A stretch of 64,000 nt of DNA from Flavihumibacter sp. ZG627. Its GTDB lineage: Bacteria; Bacteroidota; Bacteroidia; Chitinophagales; Chitinophagaceae. The position numbers and the translations under genes were made by a program. The notes beneath the pieces were generated by a model. That model made no database searches, was not told the origin of the DNA, and saw nothing but the letters and a program-made list of their open reading frames with translations. This document shows, in pieces, positions 27,020 to 35,633 of the stretch; positions within the stretch are counted from its first letter, which is position 1; each line of letters opens with the position of its first letter. The DNA lies in contig NZ_JPHF01000001.1 in NCBI RefSeq assembly GCF_000814325.1, positions 620,001-684,000 of the forward strand, in the 5' to 3' direction.

Positions 27020-28561
27020 TTAACGACCCCATGTTTCTCTGTCAAGGCTCCGGTATTGTATGGCTTCTGCAAGATGCTCGGGATAGATTTTTTCTTTTCC
27101 CTCCAGGTCTGCAATAGTCCTGCTTACCTTCAGAATCCTTTCATATGCCCTGGCAGATAGGCTAAGTGTTTCCATGGCTTTTTTCACTAGTTGAAGGCTT
27201 AAATTATCAAGTTCGCAAACCTCTTTTAAAAGCTGGTTTGTCATTTGTGCATTGCAATAAATACCATTAAACGAAGAAAACCTTTTTGCCTGGAGTTGCC
27301 GGGCTGCTATTACCCTCTGCCTGACGGTTCCCGAGCTCTCCTGTTGTTTTGCAGTTTGTAGATCGCCGAAGGCAACCGGCGTAACTTCTACATGCAGGTC
27401 GATCCTGTCCATCAATGGTCCGGATATCTTATTAAGGTACTTAAGTACTGCACCGGGCGGGCAGCAACATGATTTAAGGGGATGATTAAAATATCCACAA
27501 GGGCATGGGTTCATGGAAGCAATCAGCATAAAACTTGCCGGAAATTCAAGCGACATCCGCGCGCGAGAGATGGTTAAGCGCCTCTCTTCCATAGGTTGTC
27601 GCATCACCTCCAGTACCGTTCTGTTAAATTCGGGAAGTTCATCAAGAAATAAAACGCCGTTGTGTGCGAGCGAAATTTCACCCGGTTGCGGCATACTGCC
27701 ACCACCTGCCATGGCCATATGAGAAATGGTATGGTGAGGGTTTCTGAAAGGTCGTTTACTCACGAGAGAGGAATGGTCAGGTAATTTTCCGGCAACGCTA
27801 TGGACCCTTGTAGTTTCAAGAGCTTCCTCGAGGGAAAGTGGGGGGAGAATTGAAGGGAGTCTTTTAGCAAGCATGGTTTTTCCTGAACCTGGAGGGCCAA
27901 TAAGGATTGCATTATGTCCGCCGGCAGCTGCAATCTCGAGGGCTCTTTTAATATGTTCCTGTCCTTTTACATCCTGGAAATCGGGAACATTCTCCTGCTG
28001 TGCATTCAAAAAAACATCAAGTGTGCTGAGGTGGATGGGCGTGGATTCGGATGGCTTTTCCAATAAACGTACAACCTCATTCAAATGATTGACGCCAAAA
28101 ACATCAAGCCCGTTCACAACTGCTGCCTCATTAGCATTAGTTTCTGGAAGAACCAAGCCCCGGAATGATTCACGGAGAGTGGTTAGGGCAATGGGTAATG
28201 CGCCACGGATAGGCTGAATTGAGCCCGTAAGTCCCAACTCACCCATTAGTACATAATGATTAAGTGATGCAATATTAACCAACTGGTCGGTGGCTGCCAG
28301 AATACCAATAGCGATAGGCAGGTCAAATGCTGATCCCGATTTTCGGATATCAGCCGGTGCGAGGCTGATGATCACTTTGGTTCGGGGCATGAAGTATCCA
28401 TTGGATTTAATGGCGCTTTCAACGCGAAGCATGCTCTCCCTTACTGCATTATCAGGAAGGCCCACCATGAAGGTGTTGGTTCCTAATGTAACATTAACTT
28501 CAATTGAAATAGTTATAGCTTCTATGCCATAAACCGCACTGCCAAAAGTCTTCACTAACAT
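27020..28561 (-). CDS. YifB/ComM-family magnesium-chelatase-like AAA+ ATPase
   Basis: 513 residues. N-terminal Lon-protease-like S5-fold domain (about 5-165), AAA+ motor with Walker A GPPGSGKTML, Walker B LFLDELPEF, the Cys-rich insertion NPCPCGYFNHPLKSCCCPP and a C-terminal domain ending in ERILKVSRTIADLEG. This combination is the YifB/ComM type; ComM is a hexameric helicase for branch migration in natural transformation in Vibrio and Acinetobacter. Whether this organism is competent is not shown here. Confidence 0.92.
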   Translation of the reverse strand: MLVKTFGSAVYGIEAITISIEVNVTLGTNTFMVGLPDNAVRESMLRVESAIKSNGYFMPRTKVIISLAPADIRKSGSAFDLPIAIGILAATDQLVNIASLNHYVLMGELGLTGSIQPIRGALPIALTTLRESFRGLVLPETNANEAAVVNGLDVFGVNHLNEVVRLLEKPSESTPIHLSTLDVFLNAQQENVPDFQDVKGQEHIKRALEIAAAGGHNAILIGPPGSGKTMLAKRLPSILPPLSLEEALETTRVHSVAGKLPDHSSLVSKRPFRNPHHTISHMAMAGGGSMPQPGEISLAHNGVLFLDELPEFNRTVLEVMRQPMEERRLTISRARMSLEFPASFMLIASMNPCPCGYFNHPLKSCCCPPGAVLKYLNKISGPLMDRIDLHVEVTPVAFGDLQTAKQQESSGTVRQRVIAARQLQAKRFSSFNGIYCNAQMTNQLLKEVCELDNLSLQLVKKAMETLSLSARAYERILKVSRTIADLEGKEKIYPEHLAEAIQYRSLDRETWGR

Positions 28562-28604
28562 GATGGAAATTTACAGTCAGTCATTGAACTGTAAAACGGT
28601 GATT

Positions 28605-29924
28605 TCACGGAATCCTGTCGAGCATTTCCACAACCTTTTCCCGTTTAAGGATTAAATATCCCAACCTGTCGTTGCTGATTCCTTCACGTAGTTGGTAGCT
28701 GAAATAAAGTTGGTCATCGAGGACCTCAGTCTCAAAAAATCGGAAGAGAATATTTGGATATTGTTTTAGTTCTTCCCCGATCTCATACAAGTGGGTAGAT
28801 AGAATGAAAAGTGAATTAGGAATTCTTATTAGCCCCCTAACTACCGTAAGAGAACATTTCATGGCATCCTGTACATTAGTACCTTTAAAGAGTTCATCAA
28901 TAAGCACGAGCCATTTTCTGCCATCATTTATTTTAATAATGGTGTTTTTGATTCTTTGTACTTCATTAAAGAAATAGCTTTCTCCTTTTATAATATTGTC
29001 CGTTACATTGATATTGCTGAGAATTCCTTCAAACAATGAAAGCGACATTTTTTGTGCTGGTACGCCCATTCCAAGATGAGCAAGATAAACTGAGGCACCT
29101 ACTGATTTTATGAAGGTGCTTTTCCCTGCCATGTTTGCCCCTGTGAGAAAAAGGAAATTGTGTTTAACATCAAGGGTAAGATCATAGGAAACTGGCTGTG
29201 GTAACAATATATGATAAAGACCTTTTGCTTCTATATATGGCTGTTCGCTGAGATTTATTTCCGGAAAATGGAGATCCAGATGTTTCATGGCTGTTGCCAT
29301 GCTATACCAGGCATCAATCCGGCTGTAAATTTCGATAAGCTCTTCTGACTGGTTCTTAAAACGATACCGGAGGTAAGAACCAAAACGGATTGTTTCTCTT
29401 GAATCATATTTTTTACCAGGGGTGAGTTGCGATAGTTCCTGCAGGGTCTCATTTTTCAGCAAATAAGCAGCTCTGTCGAGCAGTGCACGGAGTTTTGCAG
29501 GGCTTTCAGGGGAATCCAGTAATGCAGTAAGTTCCTGAAAACCACGAATGAAATCAGCAAAGTGGCCAACACTGTAACGGACAATGGCGAAATCCGGACT
29601 ATGGAATAGCTTATAGCTTATACCGTTAATGAGGCTATGGTCACCGGGTATTGTATCGATGGGTGATTCATAAAATTTGCCTATCACCATGATAGTACCA
29701 TTACTGATACTCTGGGGCCAGATTTCTAATTTTTGGCCGATGATGGTCAATATATTTTGGGTTTCCCGAATTTGATTAATATCATGGAAGGGTTCGCGGA
29801 ACATTTTACGAAGCCACTCCTTACCATCAAGTGTACGCGTAAAGTTCAACCGGTGAAAAATCGAGGACTCCTCATCCGGGTGGAATATATTGAGGTCGAG
29901 TAAGGAAGTCTTGTCTATTTCCAT
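28605..29924 (-). CDS. MutS-like ATPase lacking the mismatch-recognition domains
   Basis: 439 residues against about 850 for MutS. The C-terminal half is a MutS ATPase domain: Walker A TGANMAGKSTFIKSVG, the INVTDNI block, Walker B WLVLIDELFKGTN and LSTHLYE. The N-terminal half resembles the core/clamp region (domain III), beginning with FTRTLDGKEWLRKMFREP. Domains I and II and the mismatch wedge are missing, and no Smr domain is present, so it is neither a canonical MutS nor MutS2. A function in recombination or DNA-structure handling is inference. Confidence 0.85.
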   Translation of the reverse strand: MEIDKTSLLDLNIFHPDEESSIFHRLNFTRTLDGKEWLRKMFREPFHDINQIRETQNILTIIGQKLEIWPQSISNGTIMVIGKFYESPIDTIPGDHSLINGISYKLFHSPDFAIVRYSVGHFADFIRGFQELTALLDSPESPAKLRALLDRAAYLLKNETLQELSQLTPGKKYDSRETIRFGSYLRYRFKNQSEELIEIYSRIDAWYSMATAMKHLDLHFPEINLSEQPYIEAKGLYHILLPQPVSYDLTLDVKHNFLFLTGANMAGKSTFIKSVGASVYLAHLGMGVPAQKMSLSLFEGILSNINVTDNIIKGESYFFNEVQRIKNTIIKINDGRKWLVLIDELFKGTNVQDAMKCSLTVVRGLIRIPNSLFILSTHLYEIGEELKQYPNILFRFFETEVLDDQLYFSYQLREGISNDRLGYLILKREKVVEMLDRIP

Positions 29925-29942
29925 AGATTTCTAAGATAGCAA

Positions 29943-31283
29943 TTAGCGGTCAAACCTGAGTCGCATACCTTTAGAGGATTCATCAAACTTCCCATTTCCA
30001 TATACAAGATGCCCGTTAACAAAAGTATTTGTAATAACAGAAGAAAATGTCATGCCTTCTAATGGGCTCCATCCGCATTTGTAGAGGATATTTTCTTTAT
30101 TTATCGTATGGGATTGGTTCCGGTCAACCAGAACTAAATCTGCGTAATAACCTTCCCTTATAAATCCTCTGTCTTGTACATTGAAGCATTTAGCGGGAGC
30201 GTGACTCATTTTATTCACAACCTGTTCAATGGTGATCCGGCCTTCTGCAACATAGGATAGCATTAACTGTAATGAGTGCTGTACCAATGGCAAACCAGCA
30301 TGAGCATGCAGGTAGTTTTCCTGTTTTTCAGCCCATGTATGAGGGGCATGATCAGTAGCAATGATATCAAGGCGGCCATCCAGAAGGGCCTTCCATAAGG
30401 CAGACCGGTTATGAGGTGCTTTTATAGCCGGATTGCATTTGATTAGGTTTCCAAGTTGCGCATAATCATCACTGCTAAAATGGAGATGATGAACACAAAC
30501 TTCTGCCGTAATAAGTTTGTCTTCCAGGGGAAGCATATTGGAGAACAGCTGTAGTTCCTTTTCAGTAGTAATGTGCAGTATGTGTAATCTGGTATTAAAT
30601 TTTTTGGCAATCTGCACTGCATAAAATGAGGATTCGAAGCAAGCCTCTTCACTTCTTATAAGAGGGTGGTCAGCTGCAGTAAGTTCTCTTCCATTATTCA
30701 TGAAAGAATCCAGATTTCTTTTAATTATTCTTTCGTCCTCGCAGTGAGTAGCTATCAGCAATTCAGATTCGGAAAAGATCTTTTCGAGTGACAATGGGTT
30801 ATCAACCAGCAAACCTCCGGTAGAAGAACCCATGAAAATCTTAACACCACATACATCTTCCTTCTTTTCATTGGTTCGTAATATCTCTTCAATATTATCA
30901 TTAGAAGTGCCCATGAAAAAGGAATAGTTGGCCAGTGAATTTGCTGCGGCAATAATATATTTCTGTTCCAGTAACTCCTGGGTGAAAACCGGGGGTTGTG
31001 TATTTGGCATTTCCATGAAACTGGTAACGCCACCGGCCACAGCAGCTTTTGCCTCGGTGTAGATTGTGGCTTTGTGGGTGAGTCCGGGTTCACGGAAATG
31101 TACCTGGTCGTCGATTACGCCTGGTAGTAAGAATTGGTTCTCCCCATTGATCTCGGTAATTACACCAGGACTGCTGAGTTGGGCACCTATCTTCTCGATA
31201 CGTCCGCCACTAATTAATACATCTCCTGAATAAACGACCCCCTCATTTACTATTTGCGTATTCTTAATAAGGTATTTTTGCAT
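29943..31283 (-). CDS. pyrC: Dihydroorotase, class I amidohydrolase
   Basis: 446 residues. It cyclises carbamoyl-aspartate to dihydroorotate, the step before PyrD, also in this window. Metal-site motifs: DDQVHFREPG (residues 58-67), the carboxylated Lys in GVKIFMGSSTG (K148), ATHCEDE, LHILHITTEKE and ATDHAPHT. The usual HxH in the first motif reads QVH here (Q60, H62), while all other ligands are kept. A class I bacterial DHOase or an allantoinase-like enzyme is possible; REPG and STGG-type loops favour DHOase. The MutS-like gene follows 18 bases downstream. Confidence 0.85.
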   Translation of the reverse strand: MQKYLIKNTQIVNEGVVYSGDVLISGGRIEKIGAQLSSPGVITEINGENQFLLPGVIDDQVHFREPGLTHKATIYTEAKAAVAGGVTSFMEMPNTQPPVFTQELLEQKYIIAAANSLANYSFFMGTSNDNIEEILRTNEKKEDVCGVKIFMGSSTGGLLVDNPLSLEKIFSESELLIATHCEDERIIKRNLDSFMNNGRELTAADHPLIRSEEACFESSFYAVQIAKKFNTRLHILHITTEKELQLFSNMLPLEDKLITAEVCVHHLHFSSDDYAQLGNLIKCNPAIKAPHNRSALWKALLDGRLDIIATDHAPHTWAEKQENYLHAHAGLPLVQHSLQLMLSYVAEGRITIEQVVNKMSHAPAKCFNVQDRGFIREGYYADLVLVDRNQSHTINKENILYKCGWSPLEGMTFSSVITNTFVNGHLVYGNGKFDESSKGMRLRFDR

Positions 31284-31318
31284 AATTTGTTAATTATCCT
31301 ATTAAAACAGACTAACCA

Positions 31319-32983
31319 ATGCAAGTTATAAAAAGACTGCTTTACACTACCTGCTTATTGATGCCCTCGATGTTGATGGCCCAGTCGACCCTCTTACCAC
31401 AGGGTCACAAACATCAGCAATTGATGGATCGCCTTGAGATTCGTTTCCGTGATAGCGCCCTAAGTTTTCAGCATCTGAAACCTTTTGACAGGAGAGGGTG
31501 GGTCGCAGCGTTGGAAAGTGTAGATACCACCGCACTTGGCGCTGTGGATGCTTTCAATTTACAGAATGCCCTGATGAATAATCAGGAATGGGTGACAGGT
31601 TCTAAGGATGGGTTTGTGAGTAGAAGACCATGGTTTAATACATTCTATAAAACCCGGGCTGATTTTGCCCTGGTTGATGAAAAAGATTTTTTTCTGAGTA
31701 TCAACCCTGTCATACAGCAGCAGCAATCTAAAGAGTCAGATACAGAGGATAGAGTTTTTTTGAATAGTAAAGGACTTCGTGGCCGTGGACTTATAGCGAG
31801 AAAAATCGGCTTGGATTTTTACCTGACCGATAACCAGGAAAGACCGCCCTATTTCGTTCGTCAGTTTGAAGATAGTTTCCGTGCTGTGCCGGGTGCTGGT
31901 TTTTACAAACCCTTTAAAACAAGTGCATATGATTATTTTGATGCCAGGGGTTCTGTTTTTTTTGGGGTCACTAAATATATAAACGTACAGTTTGGGTACG
32001 ATAAAAATTTTATTGGGAACGGTTATCGTAGTATGTTTCTCAGTGACTTTGGGAATAATGCCCTTTTCCTGAAACTGAACACCCGAATCTGGAAGCTTAA
32101 TTACCAGAATATCTTCATGGAACTTACACCTACCAATCCCGCACGAAGTGGAGATCAGTTGTTGGATAAGAAATATGCGGCCATGCATCATCTCAGTTGG
32201 CAGGCAACAAAATGGCTGAATGTTGGTTTGTTTGAGTCGGTTATTTTCGGTAGGGCAAACCGTTTCGACTTCACCTATCTGAATCCGATTATTTTCCTGC
32301 GCTCAATTGAGCAACAGAATGGAAGTCCGGACAATGCCAATATAGGTTTTGATTTCAAGGCCAATGTGGCAAAAAAATTCCAGTTCTATGGTCAGGTGTT
32401 GTTTGATGAATTTAAACTAAGCGAGATTAAGGGTGGCAACGGCTGGTGGGCAAATAAATTCGGGCTTCAACTTGGTGGAAAGTATATTGATGTTTTGGGA
32501 GTCAAAAACCTTGATATACAAGGTGAGGTCAATGTTGCACGGCCTTTCACTTATACATTCCGTGATTCTGTTGCCAGTTATACGCATTATAATCAACCTC
32601 TTGCACATCCAAGGGGTGCCAATTTTATTGAATTTGTGGGAGTGGCCCGTTACCAGCCCTATCCAAGGTTGCATTTGCAGGCTAAGCTGATTGCCTGGAA
32701 ACAGGGGATAGATTCTGCCGGTATAAATTTCGGTAACAACCTCAATAGCCTATATATAACCAGGCCTCGCGATTATGGATGGTCTATTGGCGAGGGACGA
32801 AAATTTACCGGTGTGAATGCTTCGTTGTGGCTAGGTTATGAATTATTGGAAAACCTCTTCGTTGACGCATCCCTGATGTTAAGGAAGGTAGACGTTCCGG
32901 ATGATGCCAGGTTGACAAGAAACAGTAGTATGTTCACGGTGGGTTTAAGGTTAAATATGTTCCGAAGGGAGTATGACTATTAA
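31319..32983 (+). CDS. Outer-membrane beta-barrel protein, Wzi/RemB-like
   Basis: 554 residues. Signal peptide MQVIKRLLYTTCLLMPSMLMAQ (read as a short basic start and hydrophobic core ending AQ). The rest is alternating aromatic beta-strand sequence: QFGYDKNFIGNGYRSMFLSDFG, RFDFTYLNPIIFLRSIEQ, GANFIEFVGVARYQPYP. The NFIGNGYRSMFLSD and FDFTYLNPIIFLR blocks resemble Bacteroidota proteins annotated as capsule assembly Wzi or gliding protein RemB (from memory, not searched). It is the first gene of a six-gene run; its stop overlaps the UbiA gene by 11 bases, so it is probably co-expressed with the polyketide enzymes. Confidence 0.7.
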   Translation: MQVIKRLLYTTCLLMPSMLMAQSTLLPQGHKHQQLMDRLEIRFRDSALSFQHLKPFDRRGWVAALESVDTTALGAVDAFNLQNALMNNQEWVTGSKDGFVSRRPWFNTFYKTRADFALVDEKDFFLSINPVIQQQQSKESDTEDRVFLNSKGLRGRGLIARKIGLDFYLTDNQERPPYFVRQFEDSFRAVPGAGFYKPFKTSAYDYFDARGSVFFGVTKYINVQFGYDKNFIGNGYRSMFLSDFGNNALFLKLNTRIWKLNYQNIFMELTPTNPARSGDQLLDKKYAAMHHLSWQATKWLNVGLFESVIFGRANRFDFTYLNPIIFLRSIEQQNGSPDNANIGFDFKANVAKKFQFYGQVLFDEFKLSEIKGGNGWWANKFGLQLGGKYIDVLGVKNLDIQGEVNVARPFTYTFRDSVASYTHYNQPLAHPRGANFIEFVGVARYQPYPRLHLQAKLIAWKQGIDSAGINFGNNLNSLYITRPRDYGWSIGEGRKFTGVNASLWLGYELLENLFVDASLMLRKVDVPDDARLTRNSSMFTVGLRLNMFRREYDY

Positions 32984-33857
32984 TATGGATAGTATGTTGC
33001 AACCATCCACGATACAGTTGTTGCGCTTGCCGTTTTCATTTTTTCTTCTCCCTGTATCCCTGTTTGCCTTAAGCCAGCCACTGGAAACAAATTGGTTGAA
33101 GGCGGGATTGCTTCTTATTATCCTTCATTTACTTGTATTTCCTGCAAGTAATGGTTATAATAGTTATATGGATCGCGATGAAGGTCCGGTTGGTGGTATA
33201 GAGAAACCTTTGCAACCAACACGCCAACTTCTCATTATCGTGTTTGCAATGGATACACTGGCATTGCTTCTTTCTTTGTTTGTAAGTGGTTGGGTATTTG
33301 CGGTATTGTTAGTCTATATCCTAGCATCAAGAGCTTACAGCAGCAGGAATGTAAGGCTTAAGCGATATCCGATATTAGGATTTCTGGTTGTGATTTTATG
33401 CCAGGGAGCGCTGGTGTTCTGGATGGTTTATCATGGGTCACATGCGAGTCAATCATTGAATGTGCCATTTACCGCATGTTTAGCCTCCACCCTGCTCATG
33501 GGAGGGGCCTACCCACTCACCCAGGTTTACCAACATGATGCTGATGGACTTGATGGAGTATACACAATCAGCATGCTTGCAGGAATAAAAGGAACTTTTA
33601 TACTATCCGGTTTGTTATTTACTTTGGCTTTCCTGGTTCTGGGATTGCATTTTGCACTTCAGTTGGAGGCAGATCGTTTCCTTGTGTTGCTGGTTTGTTT
33701 TCTTCCAGTGCAGATAAACTTCTTTTCCTGGGCAAAAAAAGTATGGCGAAATCAGAACGAAGCCAACTATGAAAACCTGATGAAAATGAACCGGGTAGCT
33801 GCTTTTGGCGGCAATTCAGGTTTCTTAATTATACTAATCTGGAAAATAATTGGCTAA
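32973..33857 (+). CDS. UbiA-superfamily prenyltransferase
   Basis: 294 residues with about eight or nine membrane helices. First Asp-rich motif NSYMDRDEG (canonical NDxxDxxxD; here the second position is Ser and the last Asp is Gly), second motif HDADGLDGVYT. These bind the Mg-prenyl diphosphate. Family members attach an isoprenoid chain to an aromatic ring or similar acceptor within the inner membrane. The neighbouring type III polyketide synthase offers an acceptor source, so prenylation of its product is the natural hypothesis. The start ATG overlaps the previous gene; the stop overlaps the polyketide synthase start by 8 bases. Confidence 0.85.
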   Translation: MTINMDSMLQPSTIQLLRLPFSFFLLPVSLFALSQPLETNWLKAGLLLIILHLLVFPASNGYNSYMDRDEGPVGGIEKPLQPTRQLLIIVFAMDTLALLLSLFVSGWVFAVLLVYILASRAYSSRNVRLKRYPILGFLVVILCQGALVFWMVYHGSHASQSLNVPFTACLASTLLMGGAYPLTQVYQHDADGLDGVYTISMLAGIKGTFILSGLLFTLAFLVLGLHFALQLEADRFLVLLVCFLPVQINFFSWAKKVWRNQNEANYENLMKMNRVAAFGGNSGFLIILIWKIIG

Positions 33858-34938
33858 AATCATCTCTATTGGAACAGCGGTACCCCAACACCGTCATCCT
33901 CAGGCAGACATTCTTAAATTCATGCAGCGCATATATGCACTGGATGCATCAGAAGAAAGAAAGCTCAGATTTCTTTATGGACAAAGTGGGATAGAAGCGC
34001 GTTACAGTATCCTTCCTGATTATGGACGGCAGCCTGGGGGGTGGGAGTTTTATAGTCCCGAAGAAGCACTGGAACCTTTTCCTTCCCTGGAATTGCGGAT
34101 GAAGTGGTATCAAAAGTATGCACCTGAGCTGTCGATTGCTGCTATTGAAAATTGTTTATCTCAAACTGACATTGAGAGTTCAGGGATCACACATTTAATT
34201 ACAGTAAGCTGTACAGGCATGAGTGCCCCGGGTCTTGATCTCCAGATTGCTGAATTGCTTGAACTGCCTTCATGGATTAACCGAACATCAATCAATTTTA
34301 TGGGTTGTTATGCGGCATTGCAGGGGCTTCGCCAGGCTAACCTGATTTGTAATGCCGACTCTACGGCGAATGTTCTTTTAGTATGCACAGAATTATGTAC
34401 CCTTCATTTTCAAAAGCTTCCCACTCCCGATAATATTTCATCCGCCTTACTTTTTGGAGATGGAGCAGCAGCAGTTCTGATAAGTGGTGCCACAAACATG
34501 AAGGGAACAACAATACGCGATTTTTACTCTGAATATATTCCAAAAGGAAAACGTGATATGAGTTGGGAGCTTTCATCCACAGGGTTTCTTATGACACTTA
34601 GTGGTTATGTTCCCGATCTTATATCAACTGATATAGCACCTTTTATGCATCGTGCATTGGATAAGTATGGAATTTCGCGGGATGATGTTAATGCATGGTG
34701 TATTCATCCTGGTGGTAAACGCATATTGCAGTCGGTTAGTAAAAGTCTTGGCCTGCCAAATGAATCTCTTGATGCAGGATACCAGGTATTACAATCATAT
34801 GGAAATATGTCATCCCCTACAATACTTTTTGTACTTAAAGAAATGCTTGCAAAAGGGGTTAATGGAAATATTATTGGTACCGCATTTGGCCCGGGCATCA
34901 CAATTGAAAGTTGCTTGCTGGAGGCGGGTGTATCGTGA
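33850..34938 (+). CDS. Type III polyketide synthase (chalcone/stilbene synthase family)
   Basis: 362 residues. The Cys-His-Asn triad is complete: C153 (FMGCYAALQGLR), H286 (CIHPGGKRIL), N319 (YGNMSSPTILF); spacing resembles plant chalcone synthase (C164, H303, N336). FGDGAAAVLISG and the C-terminal FGPGITIE loop are intact. The start must be TTG at 33850: a stop codon (TAA) precedes it directly in frame, and the conserved first strand AKIISIGTAVP follows. These homodimers condense malonyl-CoA onto a starter CoA and cyclise to resorcinols, pyrones or phloroglucinols. Starter and product cannot be read from sequence. Coupled to UbiA, methyltransferase and FAD genes. Confidence 0.94.
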   Translation: MAKIISIGTAVPQHRHPQADILKFMQRIYALDASEERKLRFLYGQSGIEARYSILPDYGRQPGGWEFYSPEEALEPFPSLELRMKWYQKYAPELSIAAIENCLSQTDIESSGITHLITVSCTGMSAPGLDLQIAELLELPSWINRTSINFMGCYAALQGLRQANLICNADSTANVLLVCTELCTLHFQKLPTPDNISSALLFGDGAAAVLISGATNMKGTTIRDFYSEYIPKGKRDMSWELSSTGFLMTLSGYVPDLISTDIAPFMHRALDKYGISRDDVNAWCIHPGGKRILQSVSKSLGLPNESLDAGYQVLQSYGNMSSPTILFVLKEMLAKGVNGNIIGTAFGPGITIESCLLEAGVS

Positions 34939-35633
34939 ACATACGCAACCGATCCTTTCAACCGGAAATGCTTGATGGCGTTGATATCCCCTTTGAGGAT
35001 ATTCGGCAAAACATGGTTGAACTTGAAACAGTTAATAAATTACTAGGAGGTCATTCAATCAATAAAAAGGCTATCAGGTATTTAATGGGGAAGAAAAATG
35101 AATTGGTGATTTATGAAATAGGCTCGGGAGGTGGCGATAACCTTGCAGCTATCAACAACTGGGCTAAACAGAGAGGGATTAAGGTTTTCTGTACAGGAAT
35201 AGATGTTAATATTTCATGTATAAGATTTGCCTGTGACCGGTATCCTGAGATAAGGTTCATATGTAATGATTATCGGGATCATTTTTTCGATCAGAAGCCG
35301 GATATTATTTTTTCCTCCTTATTTTGTCATCACTTCAAAAGTGAAGATTTGGTTGAACAGCTTCATTGGATGCGGCATAATTGCAGTCTTGGTTTTTTTA
35401 TCAATGATCTGCATCGCAATATTGTGGCATACTACTCAATAAGGTTGCTAAGTTTATTATTCTCGAAATCCTATCTTTTGAAAAATGATGCCCCGTTATC
35501 AGTTGCCAGGGGTTTCCTTAGAGAAGAATGGGAAAACCTTTTGAAATGTGCAGGTATTTATTCGGCCGAGATAAGTTGGCAATGGGCCTTCCGCTGGTTA
35601 GTCACATTCAAACATGATAATGAACCCAACTAA
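34935..35633 (+). CDS. Class I SAM-dependent methyltransferase of the polyketide cluster
   Basis: 232 residues from GTG at 34935, which overlaps the synthase stop as GTGA; a TTG at 34911 would lie within the previous gene. SAM motif I is YEIGSGGGDN (60-69), followed by an acidic loop FCTGIDVN at the end of strand 2, and the NDYRDHFFDQKPDIIFSS strand 4 region. Fold assignment is firm; the acceptor is not. By analogy with type III synthase clusters of actinobacteria, an O- or C-methyltransferase for the aromatic product is likely. The stop overlaps the FAD oxidoreductase gene by 20 bases. Confidence 0.88.
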   Translation: MNIRNRSFQPEMLDGVDIPFEDIRQNMVELETVNKLLGGHSINKKAIRYLMGKKNELVIYEIGSGGGDNLAAINNWAKQRGIKVFCTGIDVNISCIRFACDRYPEIRFICNDYRDHFFDQKPDIIFSSLFCHHFKSEDLVEQLHWMRHNCSLGFFINDLHRNIVAYYSIRLLSLLFSKSYLLKNDAPLSVARGFLREEWENLLKCAGIYSAEISWQWAFRWLVTFKHDNEPN

